From the NCBI GenBank assembly GCA_003241475.1, contig QFQB01000059.1, positions 1 through 12,217 of the forward strand: a DNA stretch of 12,217 nt, in the 5' to 3' direction. The stretch is from Micavibrio aeruginosavorus (GTDB taxonomy: Bacteria; Pseudomonadota; Alphaproteobacteria; Micavibrionales; Micavibrionaceae). Below are positions 6,388-12,217 of the stretch, one piece after another (position 1 is the first letter of the stretch; every line of letters begins with the position of its first letter). Under the pieces are notes generated by a model that saw nothing but the letters and a program-made list of their open reading frames with translations, had not been told where the DNA came from and ran no database searches. A program made the position numbers and the translations under genes.

Positions 6388-6921
6388 ATGTCCCGTATTG
6401 GTAAAAACCCGGTTGCAGTACCAGAAGGCGTCACCGTTGACGTTTCCGGCCAGACCGTAAAAGCAAAAGGCCCGAAAGGCGAACTGTCCGTCATCGTTCA
6501 CGAAGACGTTTCGGTCAAGCTGGTAGAAGGCAAAGTCAAGCTCGAGCAACGCGTGAATTCTCTTCGCGCCAAGAAACTCTGGCCGACGATGCGCACGCTG
6601 GTAAAGAACATCGTTGTCGGCGTCAAAGACGGCTACAGCGAATCTCTGGAAATCCAGGGCGTTGGTTACCGTTGCGCCCTTCAAGGCAACACGCTGGTTC
6701 TCCAGCTCGGTTTCAGCCATGAAGTTCGTTACGACATTCCGGCCGGCATCAAAATCGCCGTCGCCGATCAGACGAAAATCAAAATCGAAGGCATCGACAA
6801 ACAAGCTGTTGGTCAAGCCGCCGCAAAAATCCGTTCCTTCAAACGCCCTGAACCATACAAGGGTAAAGGCATCCGCTACACCGGCGAGTATGTCCACATG
6901 AAGGAAGGCAAGAAGAAATAA
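6388..6921 (+). CDS. rplF: 50S ribosomal protein L6
   Basis: L6 lies near the L7/L12 stalk base and binds the sarcin-ricin region, where elongation factors act. The 177-residue product contains two copies of the L6 fold. The N-terminal copy begins MSRIGKNPVAVPEGVTVDVS. The C-terminal copy ends in the signature PEPYKGKGIRYTGEYVHMKE. The central GVGYRCALQGNTLVLQLGFSH segment is also typical. GAAGGAAG at 6373-6380 lies 7 bases before the start. The gene follows rpsH by 17 bases and precedes rplR by 12. Confidence 0.98.
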   Translation: MSRIGKNPVAVPEGVTVDVSGQTVKAKGPKGELSVIVHEDVSVKLVEGKVKLEQRVNSLRAKKLWPTMRTLVKNIVVGVKDGYSESLEIQGVGYRCALQGNTLVLQLGFSHEVRYDIPAGIKIAVADQTKIKIEGIDKQAVGQAAAKIRSFKRPEPYKGKGIRYTGEYVHMKEGKKK

Positions 6922-6933
6922 GGAAGCAAAGCC

Positions 6934-7311
6934 ATGGGAAAAAGACTTAGCAGCTTTGACAGACGCCGTTTCACAACACGTGGAAAACTGCGTACTATCA
7001 ACATCAATCAGAACCCGAACCGCGAAATCCGTCCGCGCCTGTCCGTGCACCGCACGAACAAAGGCATCTACGCACAGGTTATCGACGACGTTGCAGGCGT
7101 TACGCTGGCTTCTGCCTCCAGCGCCGACAAGGATCTGGGCCTGAAAAACGGCGGCAATGCCGACGCAGCCGTTAAAGTAGGCAAACTCGTTGCCGAACGC
7201 GCCAAAAAAGCCGGCGTGAAGAAAGTACAATTTGACCGCGGAGCGTTCCTCTACCATGGCCGTATCAAGGCTCTGGCGGAAAGCGCGCGCGAAGCCGGCC
7301 TGGATTTCTAA
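6934..7311 (+). CDS. rplR: 50S ribosomal protein L18
   Basis: L18 binds 5S rRNA and, with L5, brings it into the central protuberance. The 125-residue product starts with a short basic tail (MGKRLSSFDRRRFTTRGKLR), then has RPRLSVHRTNKGIYAQVIDD, the usual first strands. It ends VQFDRGAFLYHGRIKALAES, then AREAGLDF, the strongly conserved L18 C-terminus in Alphaproteobacteria. AAGGA at 6921-6925, 8 bases upstream, supports the start. Confidence 0.98.
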   Translation: MGKRLSSFDRRRFTTRGKLRTININQNPNREIRPRLSVHRTNKGIYAQVIDDVAGVTLASASSADKDLGLKNGGNADAAVKVGKLVAERAKKAGVKKVQFDRGAFLYHGRIKALAESAREAGLDF

Positions 7312-7324
7312 GGAGCACATGATA

Positions 7325-7894
7325 ATGGCAAAACAAGACAGACAACCACGCGAAAAAGAAGAGTCCGAGTTCATCGAGAAACTCGTGGCCGTTAACCGCG
7401 TTGCGAAAGTGGTCAAAGGCGGACGCCGTTTCGGTTTCGCTGCTCTCGTAGTCATCGGCGATGGCCGTGGCCGCGTTGGCACAGGCCATGCAAAATCCAA
7501 AGAAGTGCCGGATGCCATCAAAAAGGCAACCGACCAAGCCAAACGCAAAATGATCCGTATTCCTCTGCGCGATGGCCGCACGTTGCACCACGACATCAAG
7601 GGCCACTTCGGCGCCGGTAAAGTGGTTCTGCGCATGGCTCCGACGGGTACAGGAATCATCGCGGGCGGTCCGATGCGCGCTGTGTTCGAATGCTTGGGCG
7701 TTCAGGACGTTGTCGCGAAAGTGACAGGCTCCAACAACCCTTACAACATGGTCAACGCAACGCTCGAAGCGCTGAAATTCATGCAATCCCCCCGTCAAGT
7801 TGCGGCTCGCCGCGGCAAGAAGGTTTCGGATGTCGTGGCTCAACGCGAAGGCACCAAAGCCGGTGAAGCAGACGCTTCTTCCGACGAAGAATAA
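7325..7894 (+). CDS. rpsE: 30S ribosomal protein S5
   Basis: S5 lies at the mRNA entry channel and affects decoding accuracy. The chosen start gives 189 residues. AGGAG at 7311-7315 is 9 bases from the ATG at 7325 but only 3 from the one at 7319, and the reading frame extending further upstream overlaps rplR and has no family match. The N-terminal dsRNA-binding domain carries VKGGRRFGFAALVVIGDG (about residues 30-47), then GRVGTGHAKSKEVPDAIKKA. The C-terminal domain has GTGIIAGGPMRAVFE and NPYNMVNATLEAL. The protein ends in a short acidic tail, DASSDEE. Confidence 0.98.
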   Translation: MAKQDRQPREKEESEFIEKLVAVNRVAKVVKGGRRFGFAALVVIGDGRGRVGTGHAKSKEVPDAIKKATDQAKRKMIRIPLRDGRTLHHDIKGHFGAGKVVLRMAPTGTGIIAGGPMRAVFECLGVQDVVAKVTGSNNPYNMVNATLEALKFMQSPRQVAARRGKKVSDVVAQREGTKAGEADASSDEE

Positions 7895-7905
7895 GGTGAA
7901 CGACA

Positions 7906-8148
7906 ATGACTGAAGCAAAAAAGGCTCCGGCCAAAAAAGCGGCACCAAAAGCCGAAAAGAAATCCGGTAAGACCATCACGGTAACGCAGATCGCGTCGCC
8001 TGCTGGGCGTCTGCCGATCCAGCGTCAGACCCTGATCGGTCTGGGCCTGAACAAAATCCGCCGCACCAGCGTTCTGGAAGACACGCCGTCTGTTCGCGGC
8101 ATGATCCGCGCGGTACAACACCTCGTGAAAGTGGAAGAAGCCGCTTAA
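7906..8148 (+). CDS. rpmD: 50S ribosomal protein L30 with Lys/Ala/Pro N-terminal extension
   Basis: L30 is a small ferredoxin-like-fold protein of the large subunit, absent from some lineages. The core (about residues 22-78) includes KTITVTQIASPAGRLPIQRQ, then LIGLGLNKIRRTSVLEDTP and VRGMIRAVQHLVKVEE. It is preceded by about 20 residues (TEAKKAPAKKAAPKAEKKSG) of the same Lys/Ala/Pro composition as the C-terminal tails of L22, L29 and S17. The whole is 80 residues, against about 60 for the plain family. The extension is at the N-terminus here, not the C-terminus. AAGG at 7893-7896 supports the start; a later start would have no binding site. Confidence 0.96.
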   Translation: MTEAKKAPAKKAAPKAEKKSGKTITVTQIASPAGRLPIQRQTLIGLGLNKIRRTSVLEDTPSVRGMIRAVQHLVKVEEAA

Positions 8149-8171
8149 GAAGCGTCTTTGGGAGAAACGAT

Positions 8172-8666
8172 ATGAAACTGAATGAATTGAAACCGAACGA
8201 AGGCGCGAAGCACAACTACAAGCGCGTTGGTCGTGGTATCGGCTCCGGTAAAGGTAAAACCGCCGGCGTTGGTGTTAAAGGTCAAAAAGCCCGTTCCGGC
8301 GTAGCCATCAAGGGCTTCGAAGGCGGTCAGATGCCTCTGTACATGCGTCTGCCAAAACATGGCTTCAAGAACTTCTTTGGTAAAGAATACGCCATCGTTA
8401 CGCTGGCTCGTCTGGAGCAGGCAATTGCCTCCAAACTCATCGACACCAAAGGCGTGATCGACGAAGACACGCTACTGAAGAACAAAGTTATCAGCCACAA
8501 ACGCGATGGCGTTCGTCTGATCGGCAACGGCACGTTGAAATCCAAAGTGTCCTTGAAAATCTCTGGCGCGACGAAATCGGCGGCAGAAGCTGTTTCCAAG
8601 GCTGGCGGTTCGCTCGAGATCATCAAGATCGAAGTGGCACCGGTCGTTCGCAAAAAAGCAAAGTAA
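8172..8666 (+). CDS. rplO: 50S ribosomal protein L15
   Basis: L15 is a late-binding large-subunit protein with an extended glycine-rich N-terminus that penetrates the rRNA. The 164-residue product begins MKLNELKPNEGAKHNYKRVG and has the glycine-rich GRGIGSGKGKTAGVGVKGQK, then GFEGGQMPLYMRLPKHGF. The C-terminal part contains the SKAGGSLEIIKIE signature. GGGAGAAA at 8160-8167 supports the start. It is the last gene of the + strand ribosomal array: a strong terminator follows within 25 bases, whereas secY usually comes next. Confidence 0.98.
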   Translation: MKLNELKPNEGAKHNYKRVGRGIGSGKGKTAGVGVKGQKARSGVAIKGFEGGQMPLYMRLPKHGFKNFFGKEYAIVTLARLEQAIASKLIDTKGVIDEDTLLKNKVISHKRDGVRLIGNGTLKSKVSLKISGATKSAAEAVSKAGGSLEIIKIEVAPVVRKKAK

Positions 8667-8685
8667 ACCTGGACGGCAAAGAATT

Positions 8686-8715
8686 AAAACCCCGCTCTCA
8701 CAGCGGGGTTTTTTT
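8686..8715 (+). terminator. Intrinsic terminator after rplO, probably bidirectional
   Basis: CCCCGCT (8690-8696) pairs with AGCGGGG (8702-8708) around the loop CTCAC, followed by seven T residues (8709-8715). The four A residues before the stem extend the pairing. Read on the - strand, the same stem is followed by four T residues, so it can also end the DUF1304 gene, whose stop codon (8714-8716) touches the T-run. Confidence 0.92.
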
Positions 8716-9058
8716 ATTGGCCCAAAAGATAAAGGGCGAGTGCGAGAAGGGCAGGGAGTCCTTGCACGAAAAAGATGCGTTTGTTCACCGTGATAGCGCC
8801 CCAGATCCCTGCGACAATCACGCACCCCAATCCATACAACACAAACAGCGGATGAAAAAATCCGATGAGAAGAGCAACGACCAAAAACAGATTGTACAGC
8901 CCTTGGTTGGAAGCGAGCGCCGCGCTTTTGTCCGCGAAGTCTTGGCTGATGCCAAATATTTTTGGGACACGCTTTTTCCAAAGCGCCATCTCGAGCACGG
9001 CGAAATAGACGTGTAGCAAAATAACAAGCGCATAAAGAATTTGAAAAGCGATCTGCAT
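8714..9058 (-). CDS. DUF1304-family small membrane protein
   Basis: This 114-residue protein of unknown function matches the DUF1304 family by eye. It is predicted to lie in the inner membrane with four hydrophobic segments, at about residues 5-26, 53-70, 71-90 and 96-112. Family-like motifs are HVYFAVLEMALW (His16 to Trp27), the conserved ALASNQGLYNLF at about 47-58, and FVQGLPALLALALYLL near the end. Its start has AGGA (complement of 9065-9068), 6 bases upstream. That site lies inside the terminal repeat of the palindromic element next to it. The gene faces rplO tail to tail and shares its terminator. It has no evident link to ribosomes, and its placement between rplO and secY looks like a later insertion. 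Confidence 0.85.
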   Translation of the reverse strand: MQIAFQILYALVILLHVYFAVLEMALWKKRVPKIFGISQDFADKSAALASNQGLYNLFLVVALLIGFFHPLFVLYGLGCVIVAGIWGAITVNKRIFFVQGLPALLALALYLLGQ

Positions 9059-9063
9059 ACATC

Positions 9064-9179
9064 ATCCTATTCTCTTAACATCATCCCGAACGCGGACGCG
9101 CGGAGGGATCTTTGGCTTAAAATGGAAGGCGAAGATTCCTCACCCTAAAGGGTTCGGAATGACGGTATGAGAATAGGAT
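9064..9179. repeat. 116-base palindromic repeat element (MITE/REP-like)
   Basis: Perfect 11-base terminal inverted repeats, ATCCTATTCTC (9064-9074) and GAGAATAGGAT (9169-9179), enclose a long imperfect palindrome. The inner arms include TCATCCCGAAC at 9081-9091 against GTTCGGAATGA at 9152-9162, and GAGGGATCTTTG at 9103-9114 against its counterpart at 9130-9141. The right arm holds its own small palindrome CCCTAAAGGG (9143-9152). The pattern TCATTCCGAAC...GAGGAATCTTC resembles a repeat scattered through the intergenic regions of several bacterial genomes. No coding capacity is present. Confidence 0.8.
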
Positions 9180-9210
9180 ACGCCTAAAATGTTGGTCTGA
9201 AAACGCCCAT

Positions 9211-9231
9211 AAAAACCCCGCTTTCGCGGGG
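9211..9231 (-). terminator. Intrinsic terminator after the HEAT-like gene
   Basis: On the - strand, CCCCGC pairs with GCGGGG (9216-9221 with 9226-9231) around a GAAA loop, followed by five T residues (complement of 9211-9215). It lies about 10 bases beyond the stop codon at 9242-9244, so this gene should be transcribed separately from the DUF1304 gene. Confidence 0.88.
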
Positions 9232-9241
9232 CTCTTAGAAT

Positions 9242-10123
9242 TTAATGCGTGCGATGCATCTGGAATTGGCCGAATTTCCTTTCGGCGATATCTTTTGAGT
9301 CTCTGTAAGCCTTTCTGACCTGCTCTTTCACGGGTTCGTCAAGGCAGGGCAGGAAGCTGGCTTCCTGCAAAACATGGCGAAGGCGATGTCCGAACTCCTT
9401 GTCATCCGACTGGGTTTTCACATAGGCCTGATTGCTGATGGATTGGGCCATTTGTGTGGCGATGTATGGAATACCGGTACCGATGTCATGCGACGGCTGC
9501 TTGCGTGCGATATCAAACACCGCATTGGCCGCTTCGGTCATGGACAGTTGCGTTCTATCGGCCACTGTCGAAAGAAACTGGATGGAAACCGCGGACTGAT
9601 ACGTGGGTTCCTTGCGCAACATGGCGATTGCCGAGGGAATAACGCGAGGGCGATCAAGGGCATGCGTTTGCAAAAGTCCCATCGCTATTTCGCCGCCGTC
9701 ACTGATCAGGGCCTTTGCGACCTCCTCATCAATGGTTTGATTGTCCATGCGTTGAGCCACGTTGACCATTACAGCATAGGCTTCTTTGGTTCCGATCTTT
9801 TCCAATGCTTCTAAGATATCGGAAGCTCTGTAGGGCGTATCGCTATCGGCCATAGAGCCTATAAGCTTAACGCCATTGGGCATGGTTTTCAGTTTGTCTG
9901 CGGCATGTTTTGTCACGATGGGGGCATTGGTGAACTCACCAATACGGGCGATATATTCTGCCGCATATTTGCCACCAATATCGGCCAGTTTTGTAATGGC
10001 GCTCATACGGCCATAGGCTTCCATCTGAAGGGCGGCATCTGCGATGCTCTCGCAGGCACGTTCGATACGGCGCTCCGCGCGCTCGATTTTCGCCTCGGGG
10101 CTGAAATAAGGGATCAAAGCCAT
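9242..10123 (-). CDS. Uncharacterised alpha-helical, HEAT-like repeat protein
   Basis: I do not recognise this 293-residue protein. It is predicted to be soluble and almost wholly helical, with no signal peptide or membrane segment. Repeated units of roughly 35-40 residues, with small hydrophobic helix pairs (for example RMSAITKLADIGGKYAAEYI, RASDILEALEKIGTKEAYAV and EEVAKALISDGGEIAMGLLQ), suggest a HEAT/ARM-like solenoid that binds other proteins. The N-terminal 35 residues are charged (EAKIERAERRIERACESI). No catalytic motif is visible. AGGAG (complement of 10131-10135), 7 bases upstream, supports the start. It has its own promoter and terminator and so forms a single-gene unit. Its presence between rplO and secY is unusual. 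A scaffold or adaptor role is possible but is inference. Confidence 0.85.
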   Translation of the reverse strand: MALIPYFSPEAKIERAERRIERACESIADAALQMEAYGRMSAITKLADIGGKYAAEYIARIGEFTNAPIVTKHAADKLKTMPNGVKLIGSMADSDTPYRASDILEALEKIGTKEAYAVMVNVAQRMDNQTIDEEVAKALISDGGEIAMGLLQTHALDRPRVIPSAIAMLRKEPTYQSAVSIQFLSTVADRTQLSMTEAANAVFDIARKQPSHDIGTGIPYIATQMAQSISNQAYVKTQSDDKEFGHRLRHVLQEASFLPCLDEPVKEQVRKAYRDSKDIAERKFGQFQMHRTH

Positions 10124-10156
10124 ATCAATGCTCCTGAAATTTTAATAATGGGCGGT

Positions 10157-10185
10157 TTTCTATCACTGGTTGTTAGTTATGTCAA
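10157..10185 (-). promoter_or_regulatory. Promoter of the HEAT-like gene
   Basis: On the - strand a perfect -35 TTGACA (complement of 10180-10185) is followed after 17 bases by TAGAAA (complement of 10157-10162), matching the -10 consensus at 4 of 6. Transcription would start near 10150, about 27 bases before the start codon, with AGGAG between. This is the best promoter seen in the window. Confidence 0.75.
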
Positions 10186-10193
10186 AATAAATC

Positions 10194-10251
10194 TTGAGCC
10201 GGAGCATATGGTTAACATGTTGCGCCGCCCTGTAAAAAAGGCTCAAAAAAC
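10194..10251 (+). promoter_or_regulatory. Inverted repeat in the secY upstream region (TTGAGCC / GGCTCAA)
   Basis: TTGAGCC (10194-10200) can pair with GGCTCAA (10240-10246) across a 39-base loop. The right arm and its flanks, AAAAAAGGCTCAAAAAAC (10234-10251), are identical over 18 bases to 3120-3137 behind rpsC, where the same left arm is present with a short loop. It could be an operator or an RNA structure; no terminator T-run follows. Confidence 0.5.
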
Positions 10252-10276
10252 CCGATAAATTGCGCCGTATGCCTCT

Positions 10277-10304
10277 TGTTAACGCTGGTTAAATTTTCTA
10301 CAAA
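10277..10304 (+). promoter_or_regulatory. Candidate promoter of secY-adk
   Basis: TTGTTA (10277-10282) and TACAAA (10299-10304) are spaced by 16 bases, each matching consensus at 4 of 6. The leader would be about 36 bases. Because the rplO terminator and two opposite-strand genes cut secY off from the spc operon, a promoter must lie somewhere in 10124-10346. This is the best candidate by eye, not a strong one. Confidence 0.35.
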
Positions 10305-10346
10305 GACTAGCAATCATTCTCTTCGTTAAAAAGGTACAAAACCGCT

Positions 10347-11702
10347 ATGGCCTCCGCCGTCGAACAATTAGCCAAAAATGCCAACTGGGGCGCGTTCTCC
10401 AAGGCTACGGAACTCAAGAAACGCATCTGGTTCGTTCTGGGGGCTTTGCTGGTATATCGCCTTGGCACCTATATTCCTGTTCCAGGCATTGATCCTGCCG
10501 TGTGGGAGAGCATCTACAATCAAAAGGGCGGCGGTATTCTGGACATGTTCAACATGTTCTCTGGCGGTGCCTTGCAACGTATGACGATCTTCGCGCTGAA
10601 TATCATGCCCTACATTTCGGCCTCGATTATCATGCAACTAGGCTCGGCCATGTCGCCAAAACTCGAAGCCCTGAAAAAAGAGGGCGAGGCGGGCCGCACC
10701 AAGATCAACCAATACACGCGCTATCTGACCGTGGTTTTGGCCTCGGTTCAGGCCTACGGTCTGGCCGTCGGTCTGGAAGGCATGCAATCCTCGCTCGGTT
10801 CCGCCGTGATCGATCCCGGCATGTTCTTCCGCATGTCCACGGTCATCACCATCGTCGGCGGCACTGTATTCCTGATGTGGCTGGGCGAACAGATTACGCA
10901 ACGCGGCATCGGTAACGGTATTTCTCTTATCATCTTCGCAGGGATTGTGGCGGGCTTGCCGCGCGCTCTGGGCTCCGTTCTAGAACTGGGCCGTCAGGGA
11001 CAATTCAACCCGCTGACCATGCTGGCATTGTTTATCATGGTTGTCGGCGTCATTGCGTTCATCGTGTTCATGGAACGTGCGCAACGCCGCGTTCTGGTAC
11101 AATATCCGAAACGCCAAGCCGGCGGACAGATGAGCATGGGGCAACAAAACCACCTGCCGCTCAAACTTAACACGTCGGGCGTTATCCCGCCGATCTTCGC
11201 ATCCTCCTTGCTGTTGTTGCCGCTCACGATCGTGAACTTCACGGGCGCGGCGAATCAGGGTGGCATCCTCTCGCAGATCGTCTCGTATCTGCAACACGGC
11301 CAGCCATTGTACATGGCACTGTATGGCGGCCTGATTGTGTTCTTCGCGTTCTTCTACACGGCCATCGTGTTTAACCCGCAAGAGAACGCCGAGATGCTGC
11401 GCAAATACGGCGGCTTCGTTCCCGGTATCCGCCCCGGCAAGCACACAGCCGACTATCTGGATTACGTGCTCACACGCATCACGCTGCTCGGCGCACTCTA
11501 TCTGGTGTTCATCTGCTTGTTGCCGGAGATCATGATCTCGCACTACAACATTCCGTTCTACTTCGGCGGTACATCGCTTTTGATCGCGGTGTCGGTGACG
11601 ATGGATACGGTGGCACAAGTGCATTCACATCTTATCGCACATCAATATGAGGGCCTCATCAAGAAGGCCAAACTCAAGGGAACACGGGACGGGAGACGCT
11701 AG
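10347..11702 (+). CDS. secY: Protein translocase subunit SecY
   Basis: SecY is the channel-forming core of the SecYEG translocon in the inner membrane. It passes unfolded proteins to the periplasm with SecA, and inserts membrane proteins with the ribosome. The 451-residue product has about ten hydrophobic segments, the first near residues 27-45. Signature stretches are PYISASIIMQLG, ITQRGIGNGISLIIFAGIVA (about 181-200), and the cytosolic loop RQAGGQMSMGQQNHLPLKLN leading into SGVIPPIFASS. It ends HQYEGLIKKAKLKGTRDGRR, typical of alphaproteobacterial SecY. A weak AAGG at 10331-10334, 12 bases upstream, is the only binding site seen. adk follows by 2 bases. In relatives secY usually follows rplO directly; here about 1.7 kb intervenes. 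Confidence 0.98.
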   Translation: MASAVEQLAKNANWGAFSKATELKKRIWFVLGALLVYRLGTYIPVPGIDPAVWESIYNQKGGGILDMFNMFSGGALQRMTIFALNIMPYISASIIMQLGSAMSPKLEALKKEGEAGRTKINQYTRYLTVVLASVQAYGLAVGLEGMQSSLGSAVIDPGMFFRMSTVITIVGGTVFLMWLGEQITQRGIGNGISLIIFAGIVAGLPRALGSVLELGRQGQFNPLTMLALFIMVVGVIAFIVFMERAQRRVLVQYPKRQAGGQMSMGQQNHLPLKLNTSGVIPPIFASSLLLLPLTIVNFTGAANQGGILSQIVSYLQHGQPLYMALYGGLIVFFAFFYTAIVFNPQENAEMLRKYGGFVPGIRPGKHTADYLDYVLTRITLLGALYLVFICLLPEIMISHYNIPFYFGGTSLLIAVSVTMDTVAQVHSHLIAHQYEGLIKKAKLKGTRDGRR

Positions 11703-11704
11703 GA

Positions 11705-12217
11705 ATGTATATTATTGTCATTGGTCCGCCGGGCGCGGGCAAGGGCACGCAAGCCAAAATTCTGGAACAGGAATATGGTTTGAAACAACTCTCCACCGGC
11801 GATATGTTGCGCGCGGAAATTGCCGCGGGTTCTGATCTGGGCAAAAAAGCCAAAGCGCTTATGGATGCAGGCGATCTGGTTCCCGATTCCGTCGTGGTCG
11901 ATATGATTGCATCACGCATCGAACAGCCCGATTGCGCCAAGGGCGTGATCTTTGACGGCTTCCCGCGCACGGTGGATCAGGCACAGGCGCTCGATGCCAT
12001 GCTTGCCGACAAGGGCCGCAAGATCGATGCCGTGATAGAATTCTCGGTGGATGAGGAAGAACTGATCCGCCGCCTGCACACGCGTATTCAACAAACGATT
12101 GATGCGGGCAAAGAAGTGCGCGGCGACGACAACGAGGAAACCATGCGCCACCGTCTGAAAGTCTTCCGCAATCAGACCGCGCCGATTTTGCCATACTATG
12201 AATCTTCGGGGCAGCTC
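11705..12217 (+). CDS. adk: Adenylate kinase, short-lid form (3' end outside window)
   Basis: Adenylate kinase catalyses ATP + AMP to 2 ADP in the cytoplasm. The visible 171 residues include the P-loop GPPGAGKGT (7-15), the AMP-site motif STGDMLRAEI (30-39), and DGFPRT (84-89), with Arg36 and Arg88 as expected AMP contacts. The lid region (about 122-152) runs TRIQQTIDAGKEVRGDDNEE and contains neither the long insert nor the four Cys zinc site of long-form enzymes. This short form is common in Alphaproteobacteria. The RLKVFRNQTAPILPYY stretch is also family-typical. GGGAG at 11691-11695 inside secY serves the start, and 2 bases separate the genes, so the two are co-transcribed. The gene runs off the window, probably lacking only about 20-25 codons. 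Confidence 0.97.
   Translation, partial: MYIIVIGPPGAGKGTQAKILEQEYGLKQLSTGDMLRAEIAAGSDLGKKAKALMDAGDLVPDSVVVDMIASRIEQPDCAKGVIFDGFPRTVDQAQALDAMLADKGRKIDAVIEFSVDEEELIRRLHTRIQQTIDAGKEVRGDDNEETMRHRLKVFRNQTAPILPYYESSGQL

Noticed and set aside
7232..7324. Upstream start for rpsE
   Set aside because: It overlaps rplR in another frame, has no family similarity and no binding site; AGGAG fits the ATG at 7325.
8717..9016. + strand 99-codon frame opposite the DUF1304 gene
   Set aside because: It is highly charged with no family resemblance and begins just after the rplO terminator; the - strand product has clear DUF1304 motifs and membrane segments.
9374..9814. + strand frames inside the HEAT-like gene
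   Set aside because: The - strand frame is longer, has a promoter, binding site and terminator, and encodes a regular helical protein; the + frames have none of these.

Overview
The window is a ribosomal-protein gene cluster (the joined S10 and spc operons) from a bacterium of moderate GC content. It is most likely an alphaproteobacterium. L22, L18, S8 and SecY look alphaproteobacterial, and adenylate kinase has the short lid common in that class. secY is followed directly by adk. I cannot place it below class level from the sequence alone.

Layout. Positions 1-3083, + strand: end of rplD (L4), rplW (L23), rplB (L2), rpsS (S19), rplV (L22), rpsC (S3). Positions 3084-3291: a 208-base non-coding gap at a junction that is normally tight. 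It holds two hairpins, a candidate promoter with a GC-rich discriminator, and a candidate folded leader. Positions 3292-8666, + strand: rplP (L16), rpmC (L29), rpsQ (S17), rplN (L14), rplX (L24), rplE (L5), rpsN (S14), rpsH (S8), rplF (L6), rplR (L18), rpsE (S5), rpmD (L30), rplO (L15), closed by a strong terminator. Positions 8714-10123, - strand: a DUF1304-type membrane protein gene and an unrecognised alpha-helical, HEAT-like gene. A 116-base palindromic repeat element lies between them. Positions 10347-12217, + strand: secY and the first 171 codons of adk.

How it works together. The + strand genes make ribosome subunits, the SecYEG channel core and the enzyme that balances adenine nucleotides, so nearly all of the window is growth machinery. 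Gene spacing is tight, with one stop/start overlap (rplN/rplX), as expected for translational coupling. The array is broken twice: by the rpsC-rplP gap, and by the two opposite-strand genes between rplO and secY. The secY-adk segment therefore needs its own promoter. The two breaks share an 18-base sequence with matching hairpin arms, which is the most intriguing non-coding signal here. Four ribosomal proteins (L22, L29, S17, L30) carry Lys/Ala/Pro-rich low-complexity extensions.

I saw no rRNA, tRNA, CRISPR array, transposase or defence system. No stretch longer than 300 bases lacks a gene.
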